Shown piece after piece: positions 9,107 to 17,998 of a stretch of 64,000 nucleotides of DNA. Positions within the stretch are counted from its first letter, which is position 1, and every line of letters begins with the position of its first letter. The notes beneath the pieces were generated by a model. It made no database searches, was not told the origin of the DNA, and saw only the letters and a program-made list of their open reading frames with translations. The stretch is from Pseudomonas sp. CC6-YY-74 (lineage in GTDB: Bacteria > Pseudomonadota > Gammaproteobacteria > Pseudomonadales > Pseudomonadaceae), in contig NZ_CP019947.1 of the NCBI RefSeq assembly GCF_002025205.1, forward strand, positions 2,270,001 to 2,334,000. The letters are read 5' to 3'. The position numbers and the translations under genes are program-made.

Positions 9107-10984
9107 TCAGCGCAGATCGCCACGCAACGCCGTCACCTGCGCCTGCAACAGCTGCCGATCGGCCTGCTCGGCGCCGAGTGGCGCGCCCGCCACCAGTTTG
9201 ATCCGCGACCACAGGCGCCTGAACAGGCGCTTGCGCGGATCTCGACTGAAAAAGCTGCCCCACAGGCCTTGCAGCGCCATGGGAATCACCGGCACCGGGT
9301 TTTCTCCGAGGATGCGCTCGATACCGCTCTTGAACTCGTTGATCTGGCCATCAGCGGTCAACTTGCCCTCCGGGAAGATGCACACCAACTCGCCGTTACG
9401 CAGGTATTCGGCAATCTTCTTGAACGCCGCGTCGTAGATCAGCAGATCCTCACTGCGCCCGGCAATCGGCACGGTGCCGGCGGTGCGGAAGATAAAGTTG
9501 AGCACGGGCAGGTTGTAGATCTTGTAATACATGACGAAACGCACCGGCCGGCGCACCGCACCGCCCACCAGCAGGGCATCGACGAAAGACACGTGGTTGC
9601 ACACCAGCACCGCCGGCCCTTCCTCGGGAATCGCGTCCAGCCCCTGATGCTCGACCCGGTACATCGAGTGCCCGAGCAGCCAGATCAGGAAGCGCATGCT
9701 GAACTCGGGGACGAGCTTGAAGATGTAGCTGTTGACCGCGACATTCATCAGCGCAATCGCCAGGAACAACTGCGGAATCGACAGCTCGGCGACGCTGAGA
9801 AACAGGATCGAGACAATCGCCGAAACCACCATGAACAGCGCGTTGAGGATGTTGTTCGCGGCAATCACCCGCGCCCGCTCGTGTTCCGCAGTACGCGACT
9901 GGATCAGCGCATACAGCGGCACTATGTAGAGACCGCCGAATAAACCGATACCGAGAATCGAGGACAGTACCCACCAGGCCTGGCCGTAGCCCAGCACCGT
10001 CAGCCAGTCGTGGGCCTGGATGCCCTGCGGGAAACCACCCGAGTGCCACCAGAGCAGCACGCCGAACAGGGTCAGGCCGATCGAGCCGAACGGCACCAGG
10101 CCGATCTCCACCTTATGCCCGCTCATCCGCTCGCACAGCATCGACCCCAGCGCGATGCCCAGCGAGAACACGGTGAGAATCAGGGTCACCACGCTCTCGT
10201 CACCGTACAACCACTGCTTGGCATAGGCCGGGATCTGGGTCAGATAGACCGCCCCGAGAAACCAGAACCAGGAGCTGCCCACCAACGAGCGCGACACCGA
10301 AGGACGTTGTTCGGCCAGGCCCAGGCGCATGATGCGCCAGGATTGGCGGAAGATGTTCCAGTCCAGCATCAGCTCCGGCAGTGCCGCATGGGCGCGGGGA
10401 ATGCCACGACTGGCCAGATAGCCGAGCACCGCCACCGTGACCACGGTGCCGGCGACCAGGCTGGCATAGCCGCTGCTGGCCATCATGATGCCGGCGCCGA
10501 TGGTGCCGGCGAGAATGGCCAGGAAGGTGCCCATCTCGACCAGGGCGTTGCCGCCGACCAGTTCCTCTTCGCGCAGGTGCTGCGGCAGGATCGAATACTT
10601 CACCGGACCGAACAGCGCCGACTGGGTGCCCATGCAGAACAGCACGGCGAGCATCAGCGGCAGGTTGCCCAGCAGCACCCCGGCGGCGCCGGCCAGCATG
10701 ATCAGGATCTCGGCGAACTTGATCGCCCGGATCAGGCTGTCCTTGGCGAATTTCTCGCCGAACTGCCCGCCGAGCGCGGAAAACAGGAAGAACGGCAGGA
10801 TGAACAGCAGCGCGCAGAGATTGACCAGCAGGCTGCTGTCCGCGCTGGAGCTGAGCTTGTAGAGGATGGCGAGGATCAGCGACTGCTTGAAGATGTTGTC
10901 GTTGAAGGCGCCGAGCAACTGGGTGAGGAAAAACGGCAGGAAGCGCCTGGAACCGAGCAGGCGGAATTGCGAGTGTTGGGTCAT
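9107..10984 (-). CDS. MFS transporter fused to 1-acyl-glycerol-phosphate acyltransferase
   Basis: A 625-residue two-domain membrane protein. Residues 1 to about 410 are an MFS carrier of the LplT lysophospholipid-flippase kind. Residues about 430-620 are a PlsC-type acyltransferase with the catalytic HX4D motif (NHVSFVD, near residue 460) and an FPEGKLT glycerophosphate-binding block. Together they could move lysophospholipid inward and re-acylate it. Unlike the three-domain Aas-type fusions there is no acyl-ACP synthetase domain at the end, so the acyl donor must come from elsewhere. I used the ATG at 10984; an upstream GTG-led extension (to 11086) is Arg/Pro-rich and unlike the family. Confidence 0.85.
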   Translation of the reverse strand: MTQHSQFRLLGSRRFLPFFLTQLLGAFNDNIFKQSLILAILYKLSSSADSSLLVNLCALLFILPFFLFSALGGQFGEKFAKDSLIRAIKFAEILIMLAGAAGVLLGNLPLMLAVLFCMGTQSALFGPVKYSILPQHLREEELVGGNALVEMGTFLAILAGTIGAGIMMASSGYASLVAGTVVTVAVLGYLASRGIPRAHAALPELMLDWNIFRQSWRIMRLGLAEQRPSVSRSLVGSSWFWFLGAVYLTQIPAYAKQWLYGDESVVTLILTVFSLGIALGSMLCERMSGHKVEIGLVPFGSIGLTLFGVLLWWHSGGFPQGIQAHDWLTVLGYGQAWWVLSSILGIGLFGGLYIVPLYALIQSRTAEHERARVIAANNILNALFMVVSAIVSILFLSVAELSIPQLFLAIALMNVAVNSYIFKLVPEFSMRFLIWLLGHSMYRVEHQGLDAIPEEGPAVLVCNHVSFVDALLVGGAVRRPVRFVMYYKIYNLPVLNFIFRTAGTVPIAGRSEDLLIYDAAFKKIAEYLRNGELVCIFPEGKLTADGQINEFKSGIERILGENPVPVIPMALQGLWGSFFSRDPRKRLFRRLWSRIKLVAGAPLGAEQADRQLLQAQVTALRGDLR

Positions 10985-11221
10985 CGTCCATGTACCTGGC
11001 ATTAGGGCCGTGCAAGGCCGGGAAAACCGCGAGCGCCGCGGCGCCCGTCCAGCATTGGACTGCAACAAGCCGTAGCAAAGCCACAACGATCGACGGTTTT
11101 TGCCCGGCGTTCGGCAAAACCGCCGCAGCGGTGGTGAACATATCGAGCGCCGTCGCGAGGCTAGCTCCAGGCGTTCGCGGCGCCACGCCGCAGTAGACAG
11201 GCGTTATTTCACAAGCGCTTA

Positions 11222-11361
11222 GAGGGTGTTTACAAAAGTAGCGAGCGATGGCCAGGCAAGGCGAAATCAGCCGAAAAAGCGGAGTGTACGAGTAGTACAT
11301 GAGCATTTTGAGGCTGATTTCAACGCAGCATGGCCGAGCGCAGTAATTTGTAAACACCCTC
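11222..11361. mobile_element. MITE-like foldback element
   Basis: A 140-bp non-coding element with perfect terminal inverted repeats GAGGGTGTTTACAAA (11222-11236 and 11347-11361). It is flanked on both sides by TTA (11219-11221, 11362-11364), a likely 3-bp target duplication. Inner segments also pair imperfectly (GAAATCAGCC with GGCTGATTTC), so the whole element can fold back. There is no transposase, so it would need one supplied in trans. The right-hand TTA copy is the azlD stop codon on the minus strand. Confidence 0.72.
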
Positions 11362-11691
11362 TTAGAGCGGCAACTGACCCATTGCCCAGCGCAACAGGAA
11401 GAACACCAGCAGACCGCCGCCGATGGTCGCCAATAAATGTCGGGTGATGGCGGCGATGGCGATAGTCGCCAGCCCCGCCCACAGGTAGGCATTGTCCAGG
11501 CGCAGCGCCCAGTGCTGGCCATCGGGCAGCAACATGCCCGGCAGCACGATGGCGGTCAGCACCGCGGTCGGCACAAAATGCAGGCCCTGGCGCACCAGCG
11601 GCGGGAAGCGCAAGTCGGGAAAGGCGAACAGGCTGTAGCGAATCGAAAAGGTGATCGCCAACATGCCGAGAATCAACCACCAGTTATCCAT
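11362..11691 (-). CDS. azlD: AzlD family branched-chain amino acid exporter subunit
   Basis: Small membrane protein of 109 residues with three or four hydrophobic helices, the usual AzlD length. It forms a two-component exporter with AzlC, thought to expel branched-chain amino acids. Its ATG overlaps the azlC TGA stop by one base, so translation is coupled. Its TAA stop coincides with the target-site duplication of the adjacent MITE-like element, so the insertion landed at the very end of the gene and apparently left the protein intact. Confidence 0.88.
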   Translation of the reverse strand: MDNWWLILGMLAITFSIRYSLFAFPDLRFPPLVRQGLHFVPTAVLTAIVLPGMLLPDGQHWALRLDNAYLWAGLATIAIAAITRHLLATIGGGLLVFFLLRWAMGQLPL

Positions 11692-12401
11692 CAGGCCAGC
11701 TCCTCTTCGACTCGTTCATTGCACCGCTCCAGCAGCACGCCCACGACAATCCCGCTGAACGCCGCGGCCAGCAAGCCGAGCTTGTATGGCCAGGCATGGC
11801 AGGCCAGCGCCACCGCACCGGCCACCAGCGCCGCCGCAACTTGCGGGCGATTGCGCAACATCGGCACGACGATGCCGATAAAGGTCGCCAGCATGGCGAA
11901 GTCCAAACCCCAGGCGGCGAGATTCGGCACGCGCTGGCCGAACAGCACGCCGATCAGGGTGCACAGCTGCCAGTTCAGGTACATGGCCAGGGCCGCCCCG
12001 AGAAAGTACCAGTGCTTGTGCGCCGAGCTGTCCGCAGCGGTATAGCGCTGCAGCACCACCGCGTAGGCCTCGTCGGTCAGCCAGAAGGCCAGCGGCATGC
12101 GCCAACGCTTGGGCAGATGACGGACGTAAGGTTGCAGGCTGGCGCTGTACAGGGCGTGGCGCAGGTTGACCACCAGGGTGGTGAGCAGCAACACGGCAAG
12201 GCCGGTACCGGCGCCCAGCAAACTGATGGCGATGAACTGCGCCGAACCGGCGAACACCAGCAGCGACATGCCCAGCGTCTGCCAGGGGCTCAGGCCGGCG
12301 GCCCCGGCCAGGCTGCCGAAGATGATGCCGAAGGGCACGGCGCCGAGCAGCATCGGCAGCATGTCGCGGGCGCCTTGGGCGAATTCGTGTTGACGGGACA
12401 T
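11691..12401 (-). CDS. azlC: AzlC family branched-chain amino acid exporter subunit
   Basis: Integral membrane protein of 236 residues, large subunit of the AzlCD exporter. Family features are LGAVPFGIIFGSLAGAAGLS near the start and FAGSAQFIA. The ATG at 12401 follows AAGGAGGCTCC; an open frame extends upstream to 12521 but is not hydrophobic and lacks a good ribosome-binding site. An AraC-family gene lies upstream on the same strand and is a plausible regulator. Confidence 0.9.
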   Translation of the reverse strand: MSRQHEFAQGARDMLPMLLGAVPFGIIFGSLAGAAGLSPWQTLGMSLLVFAGSAQFIAISLLGAGTGLAVLLLTTLVVNLRHALYSASLQPYVRHLPKRWRMPLAFWLTDEAYAVVLQRYTAADSSAHKHWYFLGAALAMYLNWQLCTLIGVLFGQRVPNLAAWGLDFAMLATFIGIVVPMLRNRPQVAAALVAGAVALACHAWPYKLGLLAAAFSGIVVGVLLERCNERVEEELA

Positions 12402-12525
12402 GGAGCCTCCTTGGACTGCGCAGGTTACCGCGCAGCGCGAGGACGGTCTTGAACGATCTTGCGCAGTGGCTCGTGCGGGACAGGCAATGTCGCAGAAGCC
12501 CTTCCCTGCGCGGTGCTGCACATCT

Positions 12526-12621
12526 GTGGGCGGGGCTTTAGCCGCGAACCCAGGCGACTCGATCTGCGAACCAACCAGGCGGTGTTGCGGACGCTGCAGT
12601 TCGCCGCCGAGACCGCTCCCA
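12526..12621. repeat. REP pair in the azlC-AraC intergenic region
   Basis: A TGTGGGCGGGGCTTTAGCC-type unit at about 12526-12550 and a related unit in opposite orientation at about 12600-12621 (GACCGCTCCCACA). These match the TGTGGGAGNGGCTT REP family seen elsewhere in the window. The 272-bp gap holding them shows no other coding signal. Confidence 0.6.
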
Positions 12622-12673
12622 CACTGGCCAAGGGTTGGTATCAGTGACCGTCGCCACTGATGCGCACGGCACC

Positions 12674-13513
12674 CTACCCAGGCCGGCCGCGGCAGGCCTT
12701 GCGGTATGCGCCCGGGCCGACGCCATAGGTCTGCTTGAACTGCCGACCCAGGTGGCTTTGATCGGCGAAGCCCAGTTGCATGGCCACGCGCAGCGGCGCA
12801 CAGCCGTTTTTCAGCAAAGCGCGGGCCTGCTCCAGCCGGCGCTGCATCAACCAGGCGTGGGGCGGCAAGCCGGTGGCGCGGCGGAACACCCGGGCGAAAT
12901 GGAAGGGTGACAGGTTGACCGCCTGGGCCAGCGCTTCCAGCGACGGCGGCTCGGCGAGCTGGCTGCTCAGCAATTCCTTGGCCCGCGCCACGGCCCGCGG
13001 CTCCTGCCCTGGCGCGCGGCCAGCTGGAATCCGCGCATGGCGCTGAAACAACGCCAGGATCGCCTCGCGCCAGGCGGTCTGCTGCTGCAAGGCACTGGCT
13101 GGACTGTCCAGCAACCGATGCAACTCAGCGAACATGCGGTGCAACTGCGGGTCATGCAATACGCTGTCGGCAAACGACGGCAGACCGCCCGCATCCAGTT
13201 CGAGCTCGGCCATCACTCCGACGATCTGGCGGTTATCGGGGTAGAAACCGCGGTAGCGCCAACCCTGCTCATGGGCCTTGGAGCCGGTGTGCAGTTCATC
13301 CGGATTGATCAGCACCATGCTGCCGACCGGCGCCAGGTGGTCGCCGCCACGATGCCGGAAAGATTGCGCGCCGTGCTCGATCACCGTGAACACAAAACCC
13401 TCATGCACATGCGGGGTAAAGCGTTGTTCGATGTAGTGGGCATGCAGCAGCTCGACCCCGTGCAGCTCGGGCGACGTCCAGAAACGGGTGCGCTCAACCT
13501 CAGTCGATGGCAT
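12674..13513 (-). CDS. AraC family transcriptional regulator
   Basis: A 279-residue regulator with an N-terminal cupin-like effector domain (HVHEGFVFTVIEHG near residue 33) and a C-terminal double helix-turn-helix (NLSPFHFARVFRRATG, then LGFADQSHLGRQFKQ). Proteins of this type with AraC_binding plus HTH_18 domains often sit beside azlCD, so control of that exporter is a reasonable inference. It is 3 bp downstream of the GNAT gene and is probably co-transcribed with it. Confidence 0.88.
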   Translation of the reverse strand: MPSTEVERTRFWTSPELHGVELLHAHYIEQRFTPHVHEGFVFTVIEHGAQSFRHRGGDHLAPVGSMVLINPDELHTGSKAHEQGWRYRGFYPDNRQIVGVMAELELDAGGLPSFADSVLHDPQLHRMFAELHRLLDSPASALQQQTAWREAILALFQRHARIPAGRAPGQEPRAVARAKELLSSQLAEPPSLEALAQAVNLSPFHFARVFRRATGLPPHAWLMQRRLEQARALLKNGCAPLRVAMQLGFADQSHLGRQFKQTYGVGPGAYRKACRGRPG

Positions 13514-13516
13514 AGA

Positions 13517-14086
13517 TCAGCCGCTGAAACGCGCCTCCAGCTGTTGCTTGAGCGCCGGCCACTGCTGATCGGTGATGCTGTACAGCACGCTGTCATCCAG
13601 CCGCCCGTCGGCCAGCCGGCGATGATTGCGCAACACGCCCTCGCGCTGCGCGCCGAGCTTTTCGATCGCGCGCTGCGCACGCAGGTTGCTGGCGGCGGTT
13701 TTCAACTGCACGCGCACCATGCGCCAGTTCTCGAAGGCGTGGCGCAGCATCAGGTACTTGACCATGACGTTCAGGCCGGTGCCGTGCTGGCTGTGATCGA
13801 GCCAGGTCCAGCCGATCTCGGCGGCGGGCAGCGCCGGCATGAAGTCGCCGAAACGGGTCGTGCCCACCAGTTGCTCGCCGAGGCGAATGACAAACGGCAG
13901 CGCCTTGCCTTCACGCTGATCGAGCAGGCCCTGGCGGTACCAATCCAGGCGCTGGGCGCCGCTCATATGGATCAGCTCCTGGCGATTGGCTTCGGCCAGG
14001 GCGACCAGCGCCGGAATATCGGCATCGAGCATCGGTTCGATACGCAGCGCGCCGCGCTGCAGGGTAATCAATTGCGGCTTGAACAT
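13517..14086 (-). CDS. GNAT family N-acetyltransferase (RimJ/RimL type)
   Basis: Acetyl-CoA-dependent N-acetyltransferase of 189 residues with the RimJ/RimL-like pattern: IGWTWLDHSQHGTGLN near residue 92 and the acetyl-CoA-binding segment NLRAQRAIEKLGAQREGVLR near residue 142. The acceptor (protein N terminus, amino acid or drug) cannot be read from sequence. First gene of a likely GNAT-AraC-azlCD transcript. I recall a similar AraC/GNAT arrangement beside mxtR in P. aeruginosa. Confidence 0.85.
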   Translation of the reverse strand: MFKPQLITLQRGALRIEPMLDADIPALVALAEANRQELIHMSGAQRLDWYRQGLLDQREGKALPFVIRLGEQLVGTTRFGDFMPALPAAEIGWTWLDHSQHGTGLNVMVKYLMLRHAFENWRMVRVQLKTAASNLRAQRAIEKLGAQREGVLRNHRRLADGRLDDSVLYSITDQQWPALKQQLEARFSG

Positions 14087-14334
14087 GGGGTCCCTCCTCC
14101 GACTAGACGCAAGCGCGCCACGCTAACAGGGCAGACGCTCGGCCACAATTACCAAGCGCTAGCAGCCGAGTTGTTTTCGCCCCGGCCTGCGACCTTAGTC
14201 GCGCCTGACGGCACGGCACTTTACTGCGACACTGCTGAGGATTCATTTGAAGTATGGTCTCGTCTCGAAGGGGCTGTGGTCAGCACCTGAATTAAGACCG
14301 GGCAAGTCCCATATAGTTTGCTGTCGGAGTACCC

Positions 14335-17300
14335 ATGTCTTTGTCCAGCGGGCTGATCGCTGCGGTCGCCTTGATCTATATGACCATTCTCTTCGCCATC
14401 GCCTTCTATGGCGACCGCCGCCGCGCGCCCTTGCCGCCGCGCATGCGCGCTTGGGTCTATAGCCTGTCGCTGGCGGTCTACTGCACCAGCTGGACCTTCT
14501 TCGGCGCGGTCGGCCAGGCTGCCGAGCAGCTCTGGTCATTCCTGCCGATCTACCTGGGGCCGATCATCATCATGCTGTTCGCCCCCTGGGTGCTGCAGAA
14601 GATGGTGATGATCAGCAAAGAGGAGAACATCACCTCCATCGCTGACTTCATCGCGGCGCGCTACGGTAAATCCCAGGCCCTGGCGATAGTCGTAGCCCTG
14701 ATCTGCCTGGTGGGCGTGCTGCCCTATATCGCCCTGCAACTCAAGGGCATCGTGCTCGGGGTCAACCTGCTGATCGGCGCTGGCGCCGACTCCACCGGCA
14801 CCCGCGCCCAGGACACCGCGCTGATCGTATCGCTGGTCCTGGCGCTGTTCACCATCCTGTTTGGCACGCGCAACCTGGACGTCACCGAGCATCACCGCGG
14901 CATGGTGCTGGCGATCGCCTTCGAATCGATTGTCAAACTGCTGGCCTTCCTCGCCGTCGGCGCGTTCGTCACCTACGGCCTCTATAACGGTTTCGGCGAT
15001 CTGTTCGAGCAGGCCCGCAACACCCCCGCACTCGACGAATTCTGGGCCGAGGCGGTGAACTGGCCGGCGATGATGACGCTGACCGGCATGTCGATGATCG
15101 CCATCATCTGCCTGCCGCGACAATTCCACGTCACCGTGGTGGAAAACATCGAACCGCGGGACCTGCGCCTGGCCCGCTGGGTGTTCCCGGCCTACCTGGT
15201 GCTGGCCGCGCTGTTCGTCGTACCCATTGCCCTGGCCGGGCAGATGCTGCTGCCGGCCGGCGTGACGCCAGACTCTTTTGTTATCAGTCTGCCGCTGGCC
15301 CAGGCGCACCCGATCCTGGCCGTGCTGGCCTTCATTGGCGGCGCCTCGGCCGCCACCGGCATGGTCATCGTCGCCTCGGTGGCGCTGTCGACCATGATTT
15401 CCAACGACATGCTGCTGCCCTGGCTGTTGCACCGACAGAACACCGAGCGGCCGTTCGAGGCCTTCCGCCACTGGATGCTCACGGCGCGCCGGGTGAGCAT
15501 CGTACTGATCCTGCTGCTGGCCTATGTCTGCTACCGCCTGCTCGGCTCCAACGCCAGCCTGGCGACCATTGGCCAAATCTCGTTCGCCGCCATCAGCCAG
15601 CTGGCCCCGGCGATGTTCGGCGCCCTGGTATGGAAGCAGGCCAACCGCCGCGGCGTATTTGCCGGGATGGCCCTCGGCGCGCTGATCTGGTTCTACACCC
15701 TGATCATGCCGCTGGTGGCGCGCAGCGCCGGCTGGTCGCTGGACAGCCTGCCCGGCCTGCAAGGCCTGCTCTACGCGCCGATCGGCTTCGCGGTCGACCC
15801 CCTGACCCGCGGCGTGGTGCTGTCGCTGGCCGGTAACTTCCTGCTGTTCGTCTGGGTGTCCTACTTCTCCCGCACGCGGGTTTCCGAACACTGGCAAGCC
15901 GGCCGCTTTATCGGTCACGACTTCGGTGTCAAACCGAGCAACCGCAGCTTGCTGGCGGTCCAGGTCAACGACTTGCTGATCCTTGCCAGCCGCTTCGTCG
16001 GTGCGGAGCGCGCACAACAGAGTTTTATCCGCTGTGCCCAGCGCCAGGGTCAGAGCTTCAACCCCAACCTGCCGGCCAACAGCGAGTGGATCGCCCACAC
16101 CGAACGCCTGCTCGCCGGTGTGCTCGGCGCCTCCTCGACCCGGGCGGTGGTCAAGGCGGCCATCGAAGGACGCGAGATGCAGGTCGAGGATGTGGCGCGC
16201 ATCGTCGACGAAGCCAGCGAGGTGCTGCAGTTCAACCGCGCCCTGCTGCAAGGGGCGATCGAGAACATCACCCAGGGCATCAGCGTGGTCGATCAATCGC
16301 TGCGTCTGGTGGCCTGGAACCATCGGTATGTCGAGCTGTTCGACTACCCGGACGGCCAAGTCTACGTCGGCCGGCCGATTGCCGAGCTAATCCGCTTCAA
16401 CGCCCAACGCGGCCTGCTCGGCGCAGGTGACATCGATATCGAAGAGAGCGTTGCCAGGCGCCTGCACTGGATGCGCCAGGGCACCGCGCACAGTTACGAG
16501 CGCACCTTCCCCAACGGCCGGGCGATCGAACTGATCGGCAATCCGATGCCCGGCGGCGGCTTCGTCATGAGCTTCACCGACATCACCGAGTTCCGCGAGG
16601 CCGAGCGGGCGCTCAAGGACGCCAACGAAGGCCTGGAACAGCGGGTCGCCGCACGCACCCATGAACTGTCACAACTGAATCAGGCGCTGACCGAGGCCAA
16701 GAGCGTGGCCGAGGCGGCCAACCAGTCGAAAACCCGCTTCCTCGCCGCCGTCAGCCACGACCTGATGCAGCCGCTGAATGCCGCGCGGCTGTTCTCCGCA
16801 GCGCTCTCCCACCAGGAGGAAGCGCTGCCGCACGAGGCCAAGGAACTGGTGCGCCACCTGGACAGCTCGCTGCGTTCGGCGGAAGACCTGATCAGCGACC
16901 TGTTGGACATCTCGCGTCTGGAGAATGGCCGCATCACCCCGGACCGCAACGCCTTCGCCCTCAACAGCCTGTTCGATACCCTGGGCGCCGAGTTCAAGGT
17001 ACTGGCCGCCGAATGCGGCGTCGACTTCCGCCTGCGCGGCAGCCGCCTGCGCGTGGACAGCGACAGCAAACTGCTGCGCCGGGTGCTGCAGAACTTTCTC
17101 ACCAACGCCTTCCGCTACGCCAAGGGTCGCGTATTGCTGGGCGTGCGCCGCTCAGGCGGGCAACTGCGCCTGGAAGTCTGGGACCGCGGCCCGGGTATCC
17201 CGGAAGACAAGCGCAAGGTGATCTTCGAGGAATTCAAGCGTCTGGACAGCCACCAGACCCGCGCCGAAAAAGGCCTCGGCCTCGGCCTGGCAATTGCCGA

Positions 17301-17817
17301 CGGCCTGTGCCGGGTGCTCGAGCACAGGCTGGAGGTGCGGTCCTGGCCGGGCAAGGGCAGCGTGTTCAGCGTCACCGTGCCGCTGGCCCGCACCCCGCTG
17401 GCCAAACCCAAGCCGGCCAGCGCCGAACTCAATGGCCAGCTGCTGACCGGCAGCCAGGTGCTGTGCATCGACAACGAGGACAGCATCCTCACCGGCATGC
17501 ACAGCCTGCTGTCACGCTGGGGCTGCCAGGTATGGACCGCACGCAATCGCCTGGAATGCGAACACCTGCTCAACGAGGACGTCCGCCCGCACTTGGCCCT
17601 GGTCGACTACCACCTCGACGAAGGCGAAACCGGCACCGAGTTGATGGCCTGGCTGCGCACCCGCTTAGGCGAGCCGGTGCCTGGCGTGGTGATCAGCGCC
17701 GACGGCCGCCCCGAAGTGATCGCCGAAGTCCACGCCGCCGGCCTCGACTACCTGGCCAAGCCGGTCAAACCCGCAGCCTTGCGCGCCCTGCTCAGCCGCC
17801 ACCTGACGTTGCGCTAG
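14335..17817 (+). CDS. mxtR: SSS-domain hybrid sensor histidine kinase (MxtR/CrbS type)
   Basis: Membrane sensor kinase of 1160 residues. Residues 1 to about 490 are a 13-helix sodium:solute symporter (PutP-like) domain. A PAS domain follows at about 640-750 with a coiled coil after it. The dimerisation domain carries the phospho-His in AVSHDLMQPLN (about residue 806), an HATPase with ERGPGIPE-like and GLGLGLA boxes comes next, and a C-terminal receiver has its phospho-Asp in ALVDYHLDEG (about residue 1090). Length and architecture match MxtR/CrbS, which with the regulator ErdR/CrbR controls acetyl-CoA synthetase and acetate use. The regulator gene is not in the window. Confidence 0.88.
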   Translation: MSLSSGLIAAVALIYMTILFAIAFYGDRRRAPLPPRMRAWVYSLSLAVYCTSWTFFGAVGQAAEQLWSFLPIYLGPIIIMLFAPWVLQKMVMISKEENITSIADFIAARYGKSQALAIVVALICLVGVLPYIALQLKGIVLGVNLLIGAGADSTGTRAQDTALIVSLVLALFTILFGTRNLDVTEHHRGMVLAIAFESIVKLLAFLAVGAFVTYGLYNGFGDLFEQARNTPALDEFWAEAVNWPAMMTLTGMSMIAIICLPRQFHVTVVENIEPRDLRLARWVFPAYLVLAALFVVPIALAGQMLLPAGVTPDSFVISLPLAQAHPILAVLAFIGGASAATGMVIVASVALSTMISNDMLLPWLLHRQNTERPFEAFRHWMLTARRVSIVLILLLAYVCYRLLGSNASLATIGQISFAAISQLAPAMFGALVWKQANRRGVFAGMALGALIWFYTLIMPLVARSAGWSLDSLPGLQGLLYAPIGFAVDPLTRGVVLSLAGNFLLFVWVSYFSRTRVSEHWQAGRFIGHDFGVKPSNRSLLAVQVNDLLILASRFVGAERAQQSFIRCAQRQGQSFNPNLPANSEWIAHTERLLAGVLGASSTRAVVKAAIEGREMQVEDVARIVDEASEVLQFNRALLQGAIENITQGISVVDQSLRLVAWNHRYVELFDYPDGQVYVGRPIAELIRFNAQRGLLGAGDIDIEESVARRLHWMRQGTAHSYERTFPNGRAIELIGNPMPGGGFVMSFTDITEFREAERALKDANEGLEQRVAARTHELSQLNQALTEAKSVAEAANQSKTRFLAAVSHDLMQPLNAARLFSAALSHQEEALPHEAKELVRHLDSSLRSAEDLISDLLDISRLENGRITPDRNAFALNSLFDTLGAEFKVLAAECGVDFRLRGSRLRVDSDSKLLRRVLQNFLTNAFRYAKGRVLLGVRRSGGQLRLEVWDRGPGIPEDKRKVIFEEFKRLDSHQTRAEKGLGLGLAIADGLCRVLEHRLEVRSWPGKGSVFSVTVPLARTPLAKPKPASAELNGQLLTGSQVLCIDNEDSILTGMHSLLSRWGCQVWTARNRLECEHLLNEDVRPHLALVDYHLDEGETGTELMAWLRTRLGEPVPGVVISADGRPEVIAEVHAAGLDYLAKPVKPAALRALLSRHLTLR

Positions 17818-17834
17818 GCTGGCCGCGGGAACCG

Positions 17835-17900
17835 CTCGCGGCTGAAGCCCCTCCCACAAGATGCAACACGCTTTCCACGTGGGAGCGGCTTCAGCCGCGA
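17835..17900. repeat. REPIN (inverted REP pair)
   Basis: Two REP units in opposite orientation: complement of TGTGGGAGGGGCTTCAGCC at about 17835-17859 and CGTGGGAGCGGCTTCAGCC at 17878-17900. They are separated by about 18 bp and can form a long hairpin between mxtR and the next gene. Confidence 0.75.
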
Positions 17901-17998
17901 TTGCCAGTGGCCGCGACACTCATCCACTGACCTGGCGCAATGTCAGGCGGTGGCCCACAGCTAGACTGTCACCATCAAGCCCCGCTCAAGGACGCAGC

